From: Clostridium sp. C8-1-8
GTDB lineage: Bacteria > Bacillota > Clostridia > Clostridiales > Clostridiaceae
Direction: 5' to 3'
Assembly: GCF_009928445.1 (NCBI RefSeq)
Contig: NZ_JAABNO010000007.1
Location: forward strand, 177,992-241,991
DNA: 64,000 nt
Position 1 is the first letter of the stretch. Each line of letters begins with the position of its first letter. The notes under the pieces are model-generated. The model was not told the origin of the DNA. It did not search any database and saw only the letters and a program-made list of their open reading frames with translations. Shown piece by piece: positions 17,310-28,519 of the stretch. The translations under genes and the position numbers were made by a program.

Positions 17310-18968
17310 ATGAGAAGTGATTTAGTTAAAAAGGGAGTAGAAAGAACTCCACATAGATCTTTGTTTAAGGCAGCAGGCTTTACCGATGAGGAGCTTGATA
17401 GACCGCTGATAGGAATAGTTACTTCACATAATGAGATAATACCAGGTCATACTCATCTGGATAAAGTAGTAGAAGCAGTAAAAAAAGGAGTTCTTCTTGC
17501 AGGGGGAACACCTATAGAGTTTCCTGTTATAGGAGTATGTGATGGTATTGCTATGGGGCATATAGGAATGAATTACTCCTTAGCTTCCAGAGAGCTTATA
17601 GCTGATTCCATAGAGTGTATGACTAATGCTCATGGCTTTGATGGTTTAGTGCTTGTTCCAAACTGCGACAAGATCGTACCTGGGGTGATAATGGGAGCTT
17701 TAAGACTAAATATTCCTTCTATAGTAGTTAGCGGAGGACCAATGCTTGCAGGAAAGTTCAAAGGCAAGGATGTTAGTCTTTCCACTGTATTTGAAGCTGT
17801 TGGAGCCTATAATAACGGAACTATGAGTACTTGTGATCTAAAGGAGTTAGAGGAGAAGGCTTGCCCTACTTGTGGTTCTTGTTCAGGTATGTATACAGCC
17901 AACTCAATGAATTGCTTGACTGAAGTTTTAGGCTTGGCTCTACCAGGTAATGGAACAATTCCAGCAGTTTATTCAGAAAGAATAAGACTAGCAAAACAAG
18001 CAGGTATGAAGATTTTGGATCTAGTTAAAGCTGACTTGAAACCTAGAGACATTGTAAATGAAAGAAGTATAAGAAATGCGCTTACTGTTGATATGGCTCT
18101 AGGATGCTCTACCAATAGCGTGCTTCATCTGGCGGCTATAGCAAATGAGGCTAAGGTAGAGTTTGATTTAGATAAGGTAAATGAAATAAGCAGTGTAACA
18201 CCTAACTTATGTAAGTTAGCTCCAGCTGGTGGCCATCATATTGAGGATCTATATTGGGCTGGAGGCATAAAAGCTGTTATGAAGGAACTTGCAAAGCTTA
18301 ACCTTCTAGACATAACTTGTGTAACTGCCAGCGGCTTAAATCAAGGGCAGATAGTTGAAGCAGCCTTAGAAACTGATCATACTGTTGTAAAGTCCGTAGA
18401 GGAACCTTATAGCAAAACTGGTGGTATAGCAGTATTAAGAGGTAACTTAGCAGTTGATGGAGCAGTGGTTAAAAGATCTGCAGTACTAAAAGAGATGATG
18501 GTTCACCAAGGTCCTGCAAGGGTGTTTGATTCAGAAGAAGATACTATAAAAGCAATAATGGCTGGGGACATAAATGAAGGTGATGTAGTTGTTATAAGAT
18601 ATGAAGGTCCTAAGGGTGGCCCTGGAATGAGAGAAATGCTTTCACCAACTTCAGCACTGGCTGGTATGGGATTAGATAAGAGTGTTGCTTTGATTACAGA
18701 CGGAAGATTCTCAGGAGCAACTCGCGGCGCTGCTATAGGACATGTGTCACCAGAAGCCTATGAAGGTGGGCTTATAGCTTTAGTTGAAGAAGGGGACTTA
18801 ATATCAATAGATATACCTAATGGAAAGCTAGAACTTAAGGTAAGTGATGAAGTATTAAGCTTTAGAAAAGAGAATTGGACTTTACCAGAACCAAAAATAA
18901 AAGAAGGCTATCTCAGTCGCTATGCGAGACTAGTAAGCTCTGCTAGTACTGGGGCAGTATTAAGATAG
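17310..18968 (+). CDS. ilvD: dihydroxy-acid dehydratase
   Basis: 552 residues. An Fe-S enzyme that dehydrates 2,3-dihydroxy-isovalerate and 2,3-dihydroxy-3-methylvalerate for valine/leucine and isoleucine synthesis. Motifs: [10 protein letters not shown] and [18 protein letters not shown] supply the cluster cysteines, with GCSTNSVLH and the C-terminal [10 protein letters not shown]. The 161-base gap before it holds a perfect hairpin (AGTTTGA / TCAAACT, 17188-17207) inside a longer imperfect palindrome, without a U run. AAGGAG precedes the ATG. Confidence 0.95.
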   Translation: MRSDLVKKGVERTPHRSLFKAAGFTDEELDRPLIGIVTSHNEIIPGHTHLDKVVEAVKKGVLLAGGTPIEFPVIGVCDGIAMGHIGMNYSLASRELIADSIECMTNAHGFDGLVLVPNCDKIVPGVIMGALRLNIPSIVVSGGPMLAGKFKGKDVSLSTVFEAVGAYNNGTMSTCDLKELEEKACPTCGSCSGMYTANSMNCLTEVLGLALPGNGTIPAVYSERIRLAKQAGMKILDLVKADLKPRDIVNERSIRNALTVDMALGCSTNSVLHLAAIANEAKVEFDLDKVNEISSVTPNLCKLAPAGGHHIEDLYWAGGIKAVMKELAKLNLLDITCVTASGLNQGQIVEAALETDHTVVKSVEEPYSKTGGIAVLRGNLAVDGAVVKRSAVLKEMMVHQGPARVFDSEEDTIKAIMAGDINEGDVVVIRYEGPKGGPGMREMLSPTSALAGMGLDKSVALITDGRFSGATRGAAIGHVSPEAYEGGLIALVEEGDLISIDIPNGKLELKVSDEVLSFRKENWTLPEPKIKEGYLSRYARLVSSASTGAVLR

Positions 18969-18977
18969 GAGGATCCC

Positions 18978-20639
18978 ATGAAATTAAACGGCTCAGAGAT
19001 ATTAATTAATACTTTAATAGATGAAGGGGTAGAAATAATTTTCGGCTATCCTGGCGGAGCTGTACTTAATATATATGATGCTATCTATAAAAATGAACAT
19101 AGGATAAAGCATGTGCTTACCTGTCATGAACAAGGTGCAGCTCATGCTGCCGATGGATATGCAAGAGCTACGGGAAAGGTAGGAGTATGTCTTGCTACCT
19201 CAGGGCCAGGCGCTACTAATTTAGTAACTGGTATAGCTACAGCATATATGGACTCAGTGCCGATGGTAGCAATAACAGGTAATGTTACTACTCCTCTTTT
19301 AGGTAAGGATAGCTTTCAAGAAGTAGATATAGTAGGTATTACAATGCCTATAACCAAACATAACTTTATAGTTAGGGAGGTTGGTGAACTTCAAGAAACC
19401 ATAAGAAAAGCTTTCTATATTGCCAAAGAAGGAAGACCAGGGCCTGTTCTTGTGGATATACCTAAGGACATTACTGCAAAGCTTTCTGAGTATGAAAGTA
19501 AAATGCCAATGGAAATAAAAAAAGACTGTAGATTTGTCACTGAAAAAGCTTTAGCTAACTTAGCTCAGTTTATAAATAATGCTGAAAGACCTTTGATCTT
19601 TGCAGGTGGTGGAGTAATAAGCTCAGGAGCTACGGAGTTACTTAAGGAGCTTGCCTTAAAGATAAATGCACCAGTAGCTACTTCTTTGATGGCTATGGGA
19701 GCATTTCCAGGGCAACATGAACTTTATACAGGTATGATGGGCATGCACGGAACAAAGGCTTCAAACCTTCTAGCAACAAAGGCAGATCTTATAATAGCTA
19801 TAGGGACAAGATTCTCAGATAGAGTAGTAGCCAATAGAGAACATGTTAAGAATGCAAAGATAGTTCAGATAGATATAGACCCAGCAGAATTAGATAAGAA
19901 TATTAAGACCGATGCCAATATAGTAGGGGATGTAAAATATACCCTTGAAAGACTTATGAATCTCATAAAAGAGAAGCGAAATGATAGCTGGTTAGAACTT
20001 ATGAGGGAATACAAGGCTTTAAAGTCTTATAAAGAAGATCCTGATAGTGTTACTCCAGAGTTATTGTTTAACAGTTTATATAAAAGCTTTGGAGAGGATT
20101 TAGTCATGACTACGGAGGTAGGCCAGCATCAGATGTGGGCGGCACTTCACTATACCTTCTCAAAGCCTAGAACTTTACTAACCTCAGGTGGACTTGGAAC
20201 CATGGGGTATGGCCTTGGAGCATCTATAGGAGCTAAGCTTGGCAAGCCTGAAAGTAAGGTTGTTAATATAGCTGGAGATGGAAGCTTTTCCATGAATGCT
20301 ATAGAGCTTGCTACAGCAGTAAGCAACAAGGTTCCAGTGGTTGTAATAATTTTAAACAATGGGTGTCTTGGTATGGTAAGGCAATGGCAGAACTTCTTCT
20401 ATGAAAGCAGATATTCCTATACAACGCTAAATAGAGGTACTGACTATGTTAAGCTAGCTGAAGCTTATGGAGCTAGAGGTTATAGAGTAACTGAGCCCGG
20501 TCAGATTGATGAAGTTTTAGAAGAGGCCTTTAACTCAGAGGTTCCTGTGGTAATAGATTATGTGATAAACATGGATAAAAAGGTGTTTCCTATGGTTGCA
20601 CCAGGAGCTCCGATAGATGAAATAATCACAGAAAATTAG
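18978..20639 (+). CDS. ilvB: acetolactate synthase large (catalytic) subunit
   Basis: 553 residues. A thiamine-diphosphate enzyme that condenses two pyruvates, or pyruvate with 2-oxobutyrate. N-terminal CHEQGAAHAADGYARATGKVG contains the catalytic Glu, and TSGPGATNL follows. The C-terminal ThDP-binding motif is GDGSFSMNAIELATA...NNGCLGMVRQWQ. FAD-domain features are typical of biosynthetic AHAS. It starts 9 bases after ilvD, with AGGAGG overlapping the ilvD stop region. Confidence 0.95.
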   Translation: MKLNGSEILINTLIDEGVEIIFGYPGGAVLNIYDAIYKNEHRIKHVLTCHEQGAAHAADGYARATGKVGVCLATSGPGATNLVTGIATAYMDSVPMVAITGNVTTPLLGKDSFQEVDIVGITMPITKHNFIVREVGELQETIRKAFYIAKEGRPGPVLVDIPKDITAKLSEYESKMPMEIKKDCRFVTEKALANLAQFINNAERPLIFAGGGVISSGATELLKELALKINAPVATSLMAMGAFPGQHELYTGMMGMHGTKASNLLATKADLIIAIGTRFSDRVVANREHVKNAKIVQIDIDPAELDKNIKTDANIVGDVKYTLERLMNLIKEKRNDSWLELMREYKALKSYKEDPDSVTPELLFNSLYKSFGEDLVMTTEVGQHQMWAALHYTFSKPRTLLTSGGLGTMGYGLGASIGAKLGKPESKVVNIAGDGSFSMNAIELATAVSNKVPVVVIILNNGCLGMVRQWQNFFYESRYSYTTLNRGTDYVKLAEAYGARGYRVTEPGQIDEVLEEAFNSEVPVVIDYVINMDKKVFPMVAPGAPIDEIITEN

Positions 20640-20650
20640 GAGGTGAAGTA

Positions 20651-23178
<2,528 letters not shown>

Positions 23179-23245
23179 TTTTGTAGGTTACCATAAATTA
23201 CTACGGAGTTTATTTGACAAAAAAACAAAAAAAACTACAAATCGT

Positions 23246-23274
23246 GTTGACATTGAGGCCATAATTAAATATAA
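23246..23274 (+). promoter_or_regulatory. consensus promoter of a stand-alone RNA
   Basis: TTGACA (23246-23251), exactly 17 bases, TATAAT (23269-23274): a perfect sigmaA consensus. No ORF follows before the terminator at 23380-23434. Confidence 0.85.
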
Positions 23275-23280
23275 TGGTCT

Positions 23281-23434
23281 TCGTTGAGAATACTTTCAGG
23301 CATAAGGGAGTAGCAGACAGCATTTAATGTTGTTTCAAAATCAACATACTGATGCTTTTCATCTGGCTTTGTATTAATTTGTGAGACTTATGTATAACGA
23401 GGGTTGCGTTATACATAAGTCTCATTTTCTTTTG
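23281..23434 (+). ncRNA. structured ~150-nt stand-alone RNA, possibly a yybP-ykoY-like (Mn2+) riboswitch
   Basis: Bounded by the consensus promoter and a 17-base-pair perfect terminator (GAGACTTATGTATAACG / CGTTATACATAAGTCTC, 23383-23423, then ATTTTCTTTT). Internal pairing: CAGA/TCTG enclosing GCAT/ATGC enclosing ATGTTG/CAACAT. The segments AAGGGAGTAGC and TCAACAT resemble conserved parts of the yybP-ykoY manganese riboswitch, but the 3' consensus is incomplete. No + strand gene follows; the next gene is ferritin on the other strand. It may be a trans-acting small RNA or an orphaned riboswitch. Confidence 0.6.
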
Positions 23435-23475
23435 GTTAAAATACACTAATCTATATACATTGGAAAATGAATATG

Positions 23476-23516
23476 ACAAAAAATTCGCTGAAGAAAGTCG
23501 CTTCAGCGAATTTTAT
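23476..23516 (-). terminator. ferritin terminator
   Basis: Perfect 14-base-pair stem AAAATTCGCTGAAG / CTTCAGCGAATTTT. On the minus strand it is followed by a run of T, so it suits the ferritin gene. Confidence 0.85.
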
Positions 23517-23524
23517 TACATTCT

Positions 23525-24040
23525 CTATGCATTTGCAGAACCAGGAGCTAAATAGACTCTTTGAGCCAGCTCGTCATCTAATAGATAAAGTGCAGCAGGG
23601 TTTGTATCAGCTCTTCTAGCCTTCTTTATTATTCTGTTGAAATTATCTTCTTCCTCAACTTGCTCGTCAACAAACCACTTTAGTAGAGATATTGTGGCAT
23701 GTTCTTTTTCCTCGCTTGCAAGGTTTGCTAATTCATAGATTCTTTTAGTAACTTCTTGCTCGTGTTCATAGCCTTTTTCTAAAACATCTACCATGTTCTT
23801 AAATTTTAGCTGAGGTTTATCTATGGATTCTAAAGATACATCACCATTCTTTTGGTATACATAATCAAAAAATTTCATGGCATGAAAAATTTCTTCTTGA
23901 GCTTGAACTCTAAAGAAGTTTGCAAATCCATCTAGGTCTTGTGAATGCGCGTAGGCAGCCATAGCTAAATAAGAATAAGATGAATAGAATTCGTAGTTTA
24001 TTTGGTCATTTAAAGCTTTTATCAAAGATTCGCTGAGCAT
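23525..24040 (-). CDS. ftnA: ferritin (FtnA-type)
   Basis: 171 residues. A non-haem iron-storage ferritin. The four-helix bundle and ferroxidase residues are visible: QINYEFYSSYSYLAMA with Glu near 17, VQAQEEIFHAMKFFDY with ExxH near 50-53, and the later EEKEHATISLLKWFVDEQVEEE with Glu and Gln ligands. The start MLSESLIK is preceded by AAAGGAGG with a 6-base spacer; the open frame extends seven codons further upstream, without support. A bacterioferritin is unlikely because no haem-binding Met is evident. Confidence 0.9.
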   Translation of the reverse strand: MLSESLIKALNDQINYEFYSSYSYLAMAAYAHSQDLDGFANFFRVQAQEEIFHAMKFFDYVYQKNGDVSLESIDKPQLKFKNMVDVLEKGYEHEQEVTKRIYELANLASEEKEHATISLLKWFVDEQVEEEDNFNRIIKKARRADTNPAALYLLDDELAQRVYLAPGSANA

Positions 24041-24528
24041 TGTTATCCTCCTTTTATACATTTGTAAATTTAAGAAGTTAGAAAAAATAAGAAAACATTT
24101 TTTAATGCTTATTTCTCTGGTATTGATTTGAATATCATATAACTATTATTAGTACCTTATTTACCTTTGATTAGATCTGTACGTATTAAAGCTTTAAAAT
24201 TTTACTATTATTCCTTTAATTAAAGCTTGTAAAATAAGCATTGATTATATTAATATATTTTTACAAATATATATAAATATAAATTGAAAATTATAGTAGC
24301 TTTACATTTGTAAAGTATCTTATTTATACTTATAAAGTATTATCATAAATGACAAATATAATTCTCATTTTAAACAATTTTATCAAAAACAATACTAATA
24401 TATAGATAAGTTTAGATTAATTGTGGTAATATATATAAGGAAAAGAGTACTATAGTGGATTTATACTTTTTAGAATTTATAATTTTTTAATCTGTGAATG
24501 ATTTTGATATAACGGTTATTTTATTGGC
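24041..24528 (+). other. AT-rich intergenic stretch between ferritin and rex
   Basis: Divergent promoter region. No ORF, no clear Fur/PerR or Rex operator recognised. Confidence 0.5.
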
Positions 24529-24606
24529 CTGCCAGGTATTCTTCAAAGGGGCTGAAGGGCAGATGCGGAAAAAATCACTAATGAAGAGTGCATTAGAGAT
24601 TTGTTA
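24529..24606 (+). repeat. two-hairpin dispersed element, copy B
   Basis: GGCCTGCC...GGGCAG hairpin, core AGATGCGGAAAA, then hairpin AAATCACTAAT / ATTAGAGATTTG. It ends about 20 bases before the rex start and so lies in its leader. Confidence 0.6.
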
Positions 24607-24627
24607 ATTTAAGAAGAGGTGACAGAC

Positions 24628-25263
24628 ATGGAAAAGAAAAAAAATATATCTATGGCAGTTATAAAAAGACTACCTAAATATCATAGATATCTATTAGAAT
24701 TATTAAAAAATGATGTTGATAGAATTTCATCAAAAGAATTAAGTGAAAAGATAGGTTTTACAGCATCGCAAATAAGACAAGATTTAAATTGCTTCGGTGA
24801 CTTTGGACAGCAGGGGTATGGATATAACGTAAGAGATCTATACAATCAAATAATAGCTATATTAGGGCTTCAGAGAGAGTATAAAAGCATAATAGTTGGT
24901 GCTGGTAACATAGGTCAGGCACTAGCAAATTATACTCAGTTTGAGAAACTTGGTTTCAATTTGCTTGGTATGTTTGATGCTAACCCAAGACTTACTGGAA
25001 TTAGAATAAAGGATATAGAGATAAAAGATGTAGATAGCATGAAAGGTTTCTTAGACGAAAATCATATAGATATTGCTATAATCTGTGTTCCTGACAACAG
25101 TGCTCAAAAGGTTTGTGATGAGCTTGTAGCAAATGGTGTAAAAGGAATATGGAACTTTGCTCCTGTAGATCTAGTAGCACCTAAAGATGTAATTGTGGAA
25201 AATGTACATCTTAGTGAAAGCTTACTAACATTAGCATATTTAATAAACGAATCTCAGAATTAA
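24628..25263 (+). CDS. rex: redox-sensing transcriptional repressor Rex
   Basis: 211 residues. Senses the NADH/NAD+ ratio and represses fermentation genes. The N-terminal winged helix (VIKRLPKYHRYLLELL, then SSKELSEKIGFTASQIRQDLNCFG) is typical, followed by a Rossmann domain with VGAGNIGQALANY near 94 and domain-swap helix LSESLLTLAYLINES at the end. GAGGTGA is correctly spaced for ATG 24628; a GTG nine bases upstream is part of that ribosome-binding site. Its position directly before crt is as in other butyrate-forming clostridia. Confidence 0.93.
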   Translation: MEKKKNISMAVIKRLPKYHRYLLELLKNDVDRISSKELSEKIGFTASQIRQDLNCFGDFGQQGYGYNVRDLYNQIIAILGLQREYKSIIVGAGNIGQALANYTQFEKLGFNLLGMFDANPRLTGIRIKDIEIKDVDSMKGFLDENHIDIAIICVPDNSAQKVCDELVANGVKGIWNFAPVDLVAPKDVIVENVHLSESLLTLAYLINESQN

Positions 25264-25290
25264 ATAATAAATGAAATAGTGGCTTAAAAA

Positions 25291-25372
25291 TTGTTAAAAA
25301 AGACACAAAATATATTGCAAAGTTATTCGCAAACAAGTATAATCATAATTGAAGTTGAAAGACTTCAATTAT
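25291..25372 (+). promoter_or_regulatory. crt promoter region with early hairpin
   Basis: TTGCAA (25315-25320), 17 bases and TATAAT (25338-25343) form a good promoter. A Rex-like half-site TTGTTAA (25291-25297) lies upstream with only a poor second half (GACACAA). From 25349 a perfect stem AATTGAAGT / ACTTCAATT with ATTTTTTG after it looks like a terminator but begins at about the transcription start. It may end rex transcripts or act at the 5' end of the crt mRNA. Confidence 0.55.
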
Positions 25373-25516
25373 TTTTTGCTAGTGATTGTTATAATATTAA
25401 CAAGCTTCAAAAATATTTAACATAATATGACAGAGTTTTTATTGTAATATAAGATATATGAAAATAAAACTTATATGCTTTGTTAAGAATATAACTACTT
25501 TAAGGAGGCCATAACA

Positions 25517-26299
25517 ATGGAATTAAAAAATGTTATCCTTGAAAAAGAGGGAAATATTGCTGTTGTAACAATAAACAGACCAAAGGCTTTAAATGCACTT
25601 AACTCAGAAACATTAAAGGATATAGACACAGTGGTAGCAGAACTTGAAAATGATAAAGAAGTTTATGCTGTTATATTAACAGGTGCTGGAGAAAAGGCAT
25701 TTGTTGCAGGTGCTGATATATCTGAAATGAAAGACTTAAATGAAGAGCAAGGTAGAGAATTCGGAGCTTTAGGAAATAAAGTTTTCAGAAGATTAGAAGT
25801 GTTGGACAAACCAGTTATTGCAGCTATTTCAGGTTTTGCACTAGGTGGAGGCTGTGAATTAGCAATGGCTTGTGATATAAGAATCGCTTCTGAGAAGGCA
25901 AGATTTGCTCAACCAGAAAGTGGCCTTGGAATAACTCCTGGCTTTGGTGGAACACAAAGACTTCCTAGATTAGTTGGACTTGGTAAAGCAAAAGAATTAA
26001 TATACACTGGAGATATGGTTAATGCTGCAGAAGCATTAAGAATTGGTTTAGTTAATAAAGTTGTACCTCTAGAAAGCTTAATGGATGAAGCTAAGGCTTT
26101 AGCTAAAAAGATAGCTGCAAATGCTCCAATAGCAGTTAAGCTATGTAAGGATGCTATAGATAGAGGAATGCAAGTAGGTATAGATGAAGCTATAGTAATA
26201 GAAGCAGAAGACTTTGGTAAGTGCTTTGCTACTGAAGATCAAAAAGAAGGAATGTCTGCTTTTGTTGAAAAAAGAGAAAAGAACTTCAAGAATCAATAA
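25517..26299 (+). CDS. crt: 3-hydroxybutyryl-CoA dehydratase (crotonase)
   Basis: 260 residues. Dehydrates (S)-3-hydroxybutyryl-CoA to crotonyl-CoA. Crotonase motifs: AGADISEM near 66, oxyanion-hole ISGFALGGGCELAMACD near 98-114, and PESGLGITPGFGGTQRLPR near 131 with both catalytic glutamates. It is the first gene of the butyryl-CoA synthesis operon; AAGGAGG precedes the ATG. The 259-base gap to bcd is unusually long and holds the triplicated unit. Confidence 0.95.
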   Translation: MELKNVILEKEGNIAVVTINRPKALNALNSETLKDIDTVVAELENDKEVYAVILTGAGEKAFVAGADISEMKDLNEEQGREFGALGNKVFRRLEVLDKPVIAAISGFALGGGCELAMACDIRIASEKARFAQPESGLGITPGFGGTQRLPRLVGLGKAKELIYTGDMVNAAEALRIGLVNKVVPLESLMDEAKALAKKIAANAPIAVKLCKDAIDRGMQVGIDEAIVIEAEDFGKCFATEDQKEGMSAFVEKREKNFKNQ

Positions 26300-26411
26300 T
26301 TAACAAAAATATTACTTTTAATTAAATTAAGTTTAATTTATACTAAATTAAAATATATTAGTAAATACTAGGCGGAGTACAAAAGTTTTTCTCCGTGGAC
26401 AATAAATATAA

Positions 26412-26549
26412 GCAGAACTGTTAACTCAGTTCTGCTCAAAGTAAAAATAGTAGTAAGCGCAGCAATTAATTAATTGTTACGTGCAGAATAAAAATGCAGG
26501 AGGCAGAACAATTAATAATTGTTCTGTGCAGAATAAAATAGCAGGAGGG
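26412..26549 (+). repeat. three tandem hairpin/ribosome-binding-site units before bcd
   Basis: Units of about 45 bases begin at 26412, 26459 and 26503. Each has a hairpin (GCAGAACTG / CAGTTCTGC; CAATTAATTAATTG; AGAACAATT / AATTGTTCT) followed by AAAATAG/AAAATGCAGGAG. The last AGGAGGG is the bcd ribosome-binding site; the second unit also ends in AGGAGG but has no start codon after it. Confidence 0.8.
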
Positions 26550-26558
26550 AATAAATAA

Positions 26559-27698
26559 ATGGATTTCCAATTAACAAGAGAACAAGAATTAGTAAGACAA
26601 ATGGTTAGAGACTTCGCTGAAAATGAAGTTAGACCAATAGCAGGTGAAATTGACGAAACTGAAGAATTCCCAATGGAAAATGTAAAGAAAATGGCATCAC
26701 TTGGCATACTAGGAATTCCTTTCGATAAGAAATATGAAGGTGCTGGCGGAGATGTTTTATCATACATCATAGCTGTTGAAGAATTATCAAAGATTTGTGG
26801 TACTCACGGTGTTATAGTATCAGCTCATACTTCACTTTGTGGTTCAGTAGTAAATGAATTTGGTACTGAAGCTCAAAAACAAAAATATCTTCCAGACTTA
26901 GCTAGCGGAAGAAAACTAGGTGCTTTTGGTTTAACTGAACCAGGTGCTGGTACAGATGCTGCTGGTCAACAAACAACTGCAGTATTAGATGGAGATAACT
27001 ACATCCTTAACGGATCTAAGATATTCATAACAAATGGTGGAGTTGCTGAAACTTTCATAATATTTGCTATGACAGATAAGAGCAAGGGAACAAAAGGAAT
27101 AACAGCTTTCATAGTTGAAAAGAGCTTCCCAGGTTTCTCAATAGGTAAAGTTGAAAACAAGATGGGTATCAGAGCTTCATCAACAACTGAACTTATAATG
27201 CAAAACTGTATAGTTCCAAAGGAAAATATGCTTGGACAAGAAGGTAAGGGATTTGGTATAGCTATGAAGACTCTTGATGGAGGAAGAATAGGTATAGCTG
27301 CTCAAGCTTTAGGTCTTGCTGGTGGTGCATTAGAAGAAGCTAAGAAGTATATGTTAGAAAGAAAGCAATTTGGAAAACCACTTTCTGCTTTCCAAGGTCT
27401 ACAATGGTATATAGCTGAAATGGATGTTAAGGTTGAAGCTGCTAGATACTTAGTATACAGAGCTGCATGGCTTAAGCAAAATAAGCTTCCTTACACATTA
27501 GATGCTGCAAGAGCTAAATTATTTGCTGCTGATGTAGCTATGGAAGTAACTACTAAGGCTGTTCAAATATTCGGTGGATACGGATATACTAAGGAATACC
27601 CAGTAGAAAGATTAATGAGAGATGCTAAGATAACTGAAATCTACGAAGGAACTTCAGAAGTTCAAAAGATGGTTATTTCAGGAAACATTTTAAAATAG
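26559..27698 (+). CDS. bcd: butyryl-CoA dehydrogenase
   Basis: 379 residues. FAD-dependent acyl-CoA dehydrogenase that with EtfAB reduces crotonyl-CoA to butyryl-CoA, in clostridia by electron bifurcation to ferredoxin. Motifs: GLTEPGAGTDA near 128, FITNG near 159, the substrate-binding RKQFGKPLSAFQGLQW near 268, GGYGYTKEYPVERLMRDAK near 347 and IYEGTSEVQ with the catalytic glutamate near 367. The ribosome-binding site is the third AGGAGGG unit. Directly followed by etfB. Confidence 0.95.
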   Translation: MDFQLTREQELVRQMVRDFAENEVRPIAGEIDETEEFPMENVKKMASLGILGIPFDKKYEGAGGDVLSYIIAVEELSKICGTHGVIVSAHTSLCGSVVNEFGTEAQKQKYLPDLASGRKLGAFGLTEPGAGTDAAGQQTTAVLDGDNYILNGSKIFITNGGVAETFIIFAMTDKSKGTKGITAFIVEKSFPGFSIGKVENKMGIRASSTTELIMQNCIVPKENMLGQEGKGFGIAMKTLDGGRIGIAAQALGLAGGALEEAKKYMLERKQFGKPLSAFQGLQWYIAEMDVKVEAARYLVYRAAWLKQNKLPYTLDAARAKLFAADVAMEVTTKAVQIFGGYGYTKEYPVERLMRDAKITEIYEGTSEVQKMVISGNILK

Positions 27699-27719
27699 TT
27701 TTAGGGAGGACAGAAAAAG

Positions 27720-28499
27720 ATGAAAATAGTAGTTTGTTTAAAGCAAGTACCAGATACTACAGCTGTTAGAATAGATCCAAAGACTGGAACTCTTATAAGA
27801 GAAGGTGTTCCTTCAATAATAAACCCAGAAGATAAGCATGCTTTAGAAGCAGCTTTAAGAATAAAGGACCAAAAAGGAGCTCACATAACTGTTGTAAGTA
27901 TGGGACCTCCACAAGCTCAAGTAGCTTTAAGAGAAGCATTATGCATGGGTGCTGATGAAGCTATATTAATAACTGATAGAGCATTTGCTGGAGCTGATAC
28001 TCTTGCAACTTCAAATGCTATAGCAGGTGCTATAAGAAAGTTAGAATACGATATAATATTCGCTGGAAGACAGGCTATCGATGGAGATACTGCACAAGTT
28101 GGTCCAGAAATAGCAGAACATTTAAATATACCTCAAGTAACTTATGTTCAAGATGTTACTGTAGAAGAAGATGGTCTTTTAGTTAACAGAGCATTAGAAG
28201 ATGGATATGAATTAATAAAGGTTCAAGCTCCAGTTCTTTTAACTGCAATTAAGGAATTAAACGAGCCAAGATATATGAATGTAGGTTTAATCTTCGGAAC
28301 TGCTGGTAAGGAAATTAAAATATGGTCAGCAGACGATATAGATGTAGATAAGAGCTTATTAGGACTTAAAGGTTCACCAACAAAGGTTAAGAAATCAATG
28401 ACTAAGGAAACTAAGGGTGCTGGAGAGTTAGTTGATTTACCAGCTGGTGAAGCAGCAGATTACGTATTAAGAAAATTAATTGAGAAACACTACATCTAA
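27720..28499 (+). CDS. etfB: electron-transfer flavoprotein beta subunit
   Basis: 259 residues. Starts MKIVVCLKQVPDTTAVRIDPKTGTL, and contains GRQAIDGDTAQVGPEIAEHL near 118-137, which binds FAD/AMP. In clostridial bifurcating complexes EtfB carries the bifurcating flavin. Spaced 21 bases from bcd with GGGAGG. A full-length member of the family. Confidence 0.95.
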   Translation: MKIVVCLKQVPDTTAVRIDPKTGTLIREGVPSIINPEDKHALEAALRIKDQKGAHITVVSMGPPQAQVALREALCMGADEAILITDRAFAGADTLATSNAIAGAIRKLEYDIIFAGRQAIDGDTAQVGPEIAEHLNIPQVTYVQDVTVEEDGLLVNRALEDGYELIKVQAPVLLTAIKELNEPRYMNVGLIFGTAGKEIKIWSADDIDVDKSLLGLKGSPTKVKKSMTKETKGAGELVDLPAGEAADYVLRKLIEKHYI

Positions 28500-28519
28500 G
28501 ATTTGGGAGGTAAAATATT

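Noticed and set aside
23325..23390. 15-codon ORF inside the stand-alone RNA.
   Set aside because: Its nearest ribosome-binding-site-like sequence is about 20 bases away and the segment is committed to stems.
25291..25310. Rex operator upstream of crt.
   Set aside because: Only one half-site (TTGTTAA) is good; the second half matches poorly, so it is mentioned but not called as a site.
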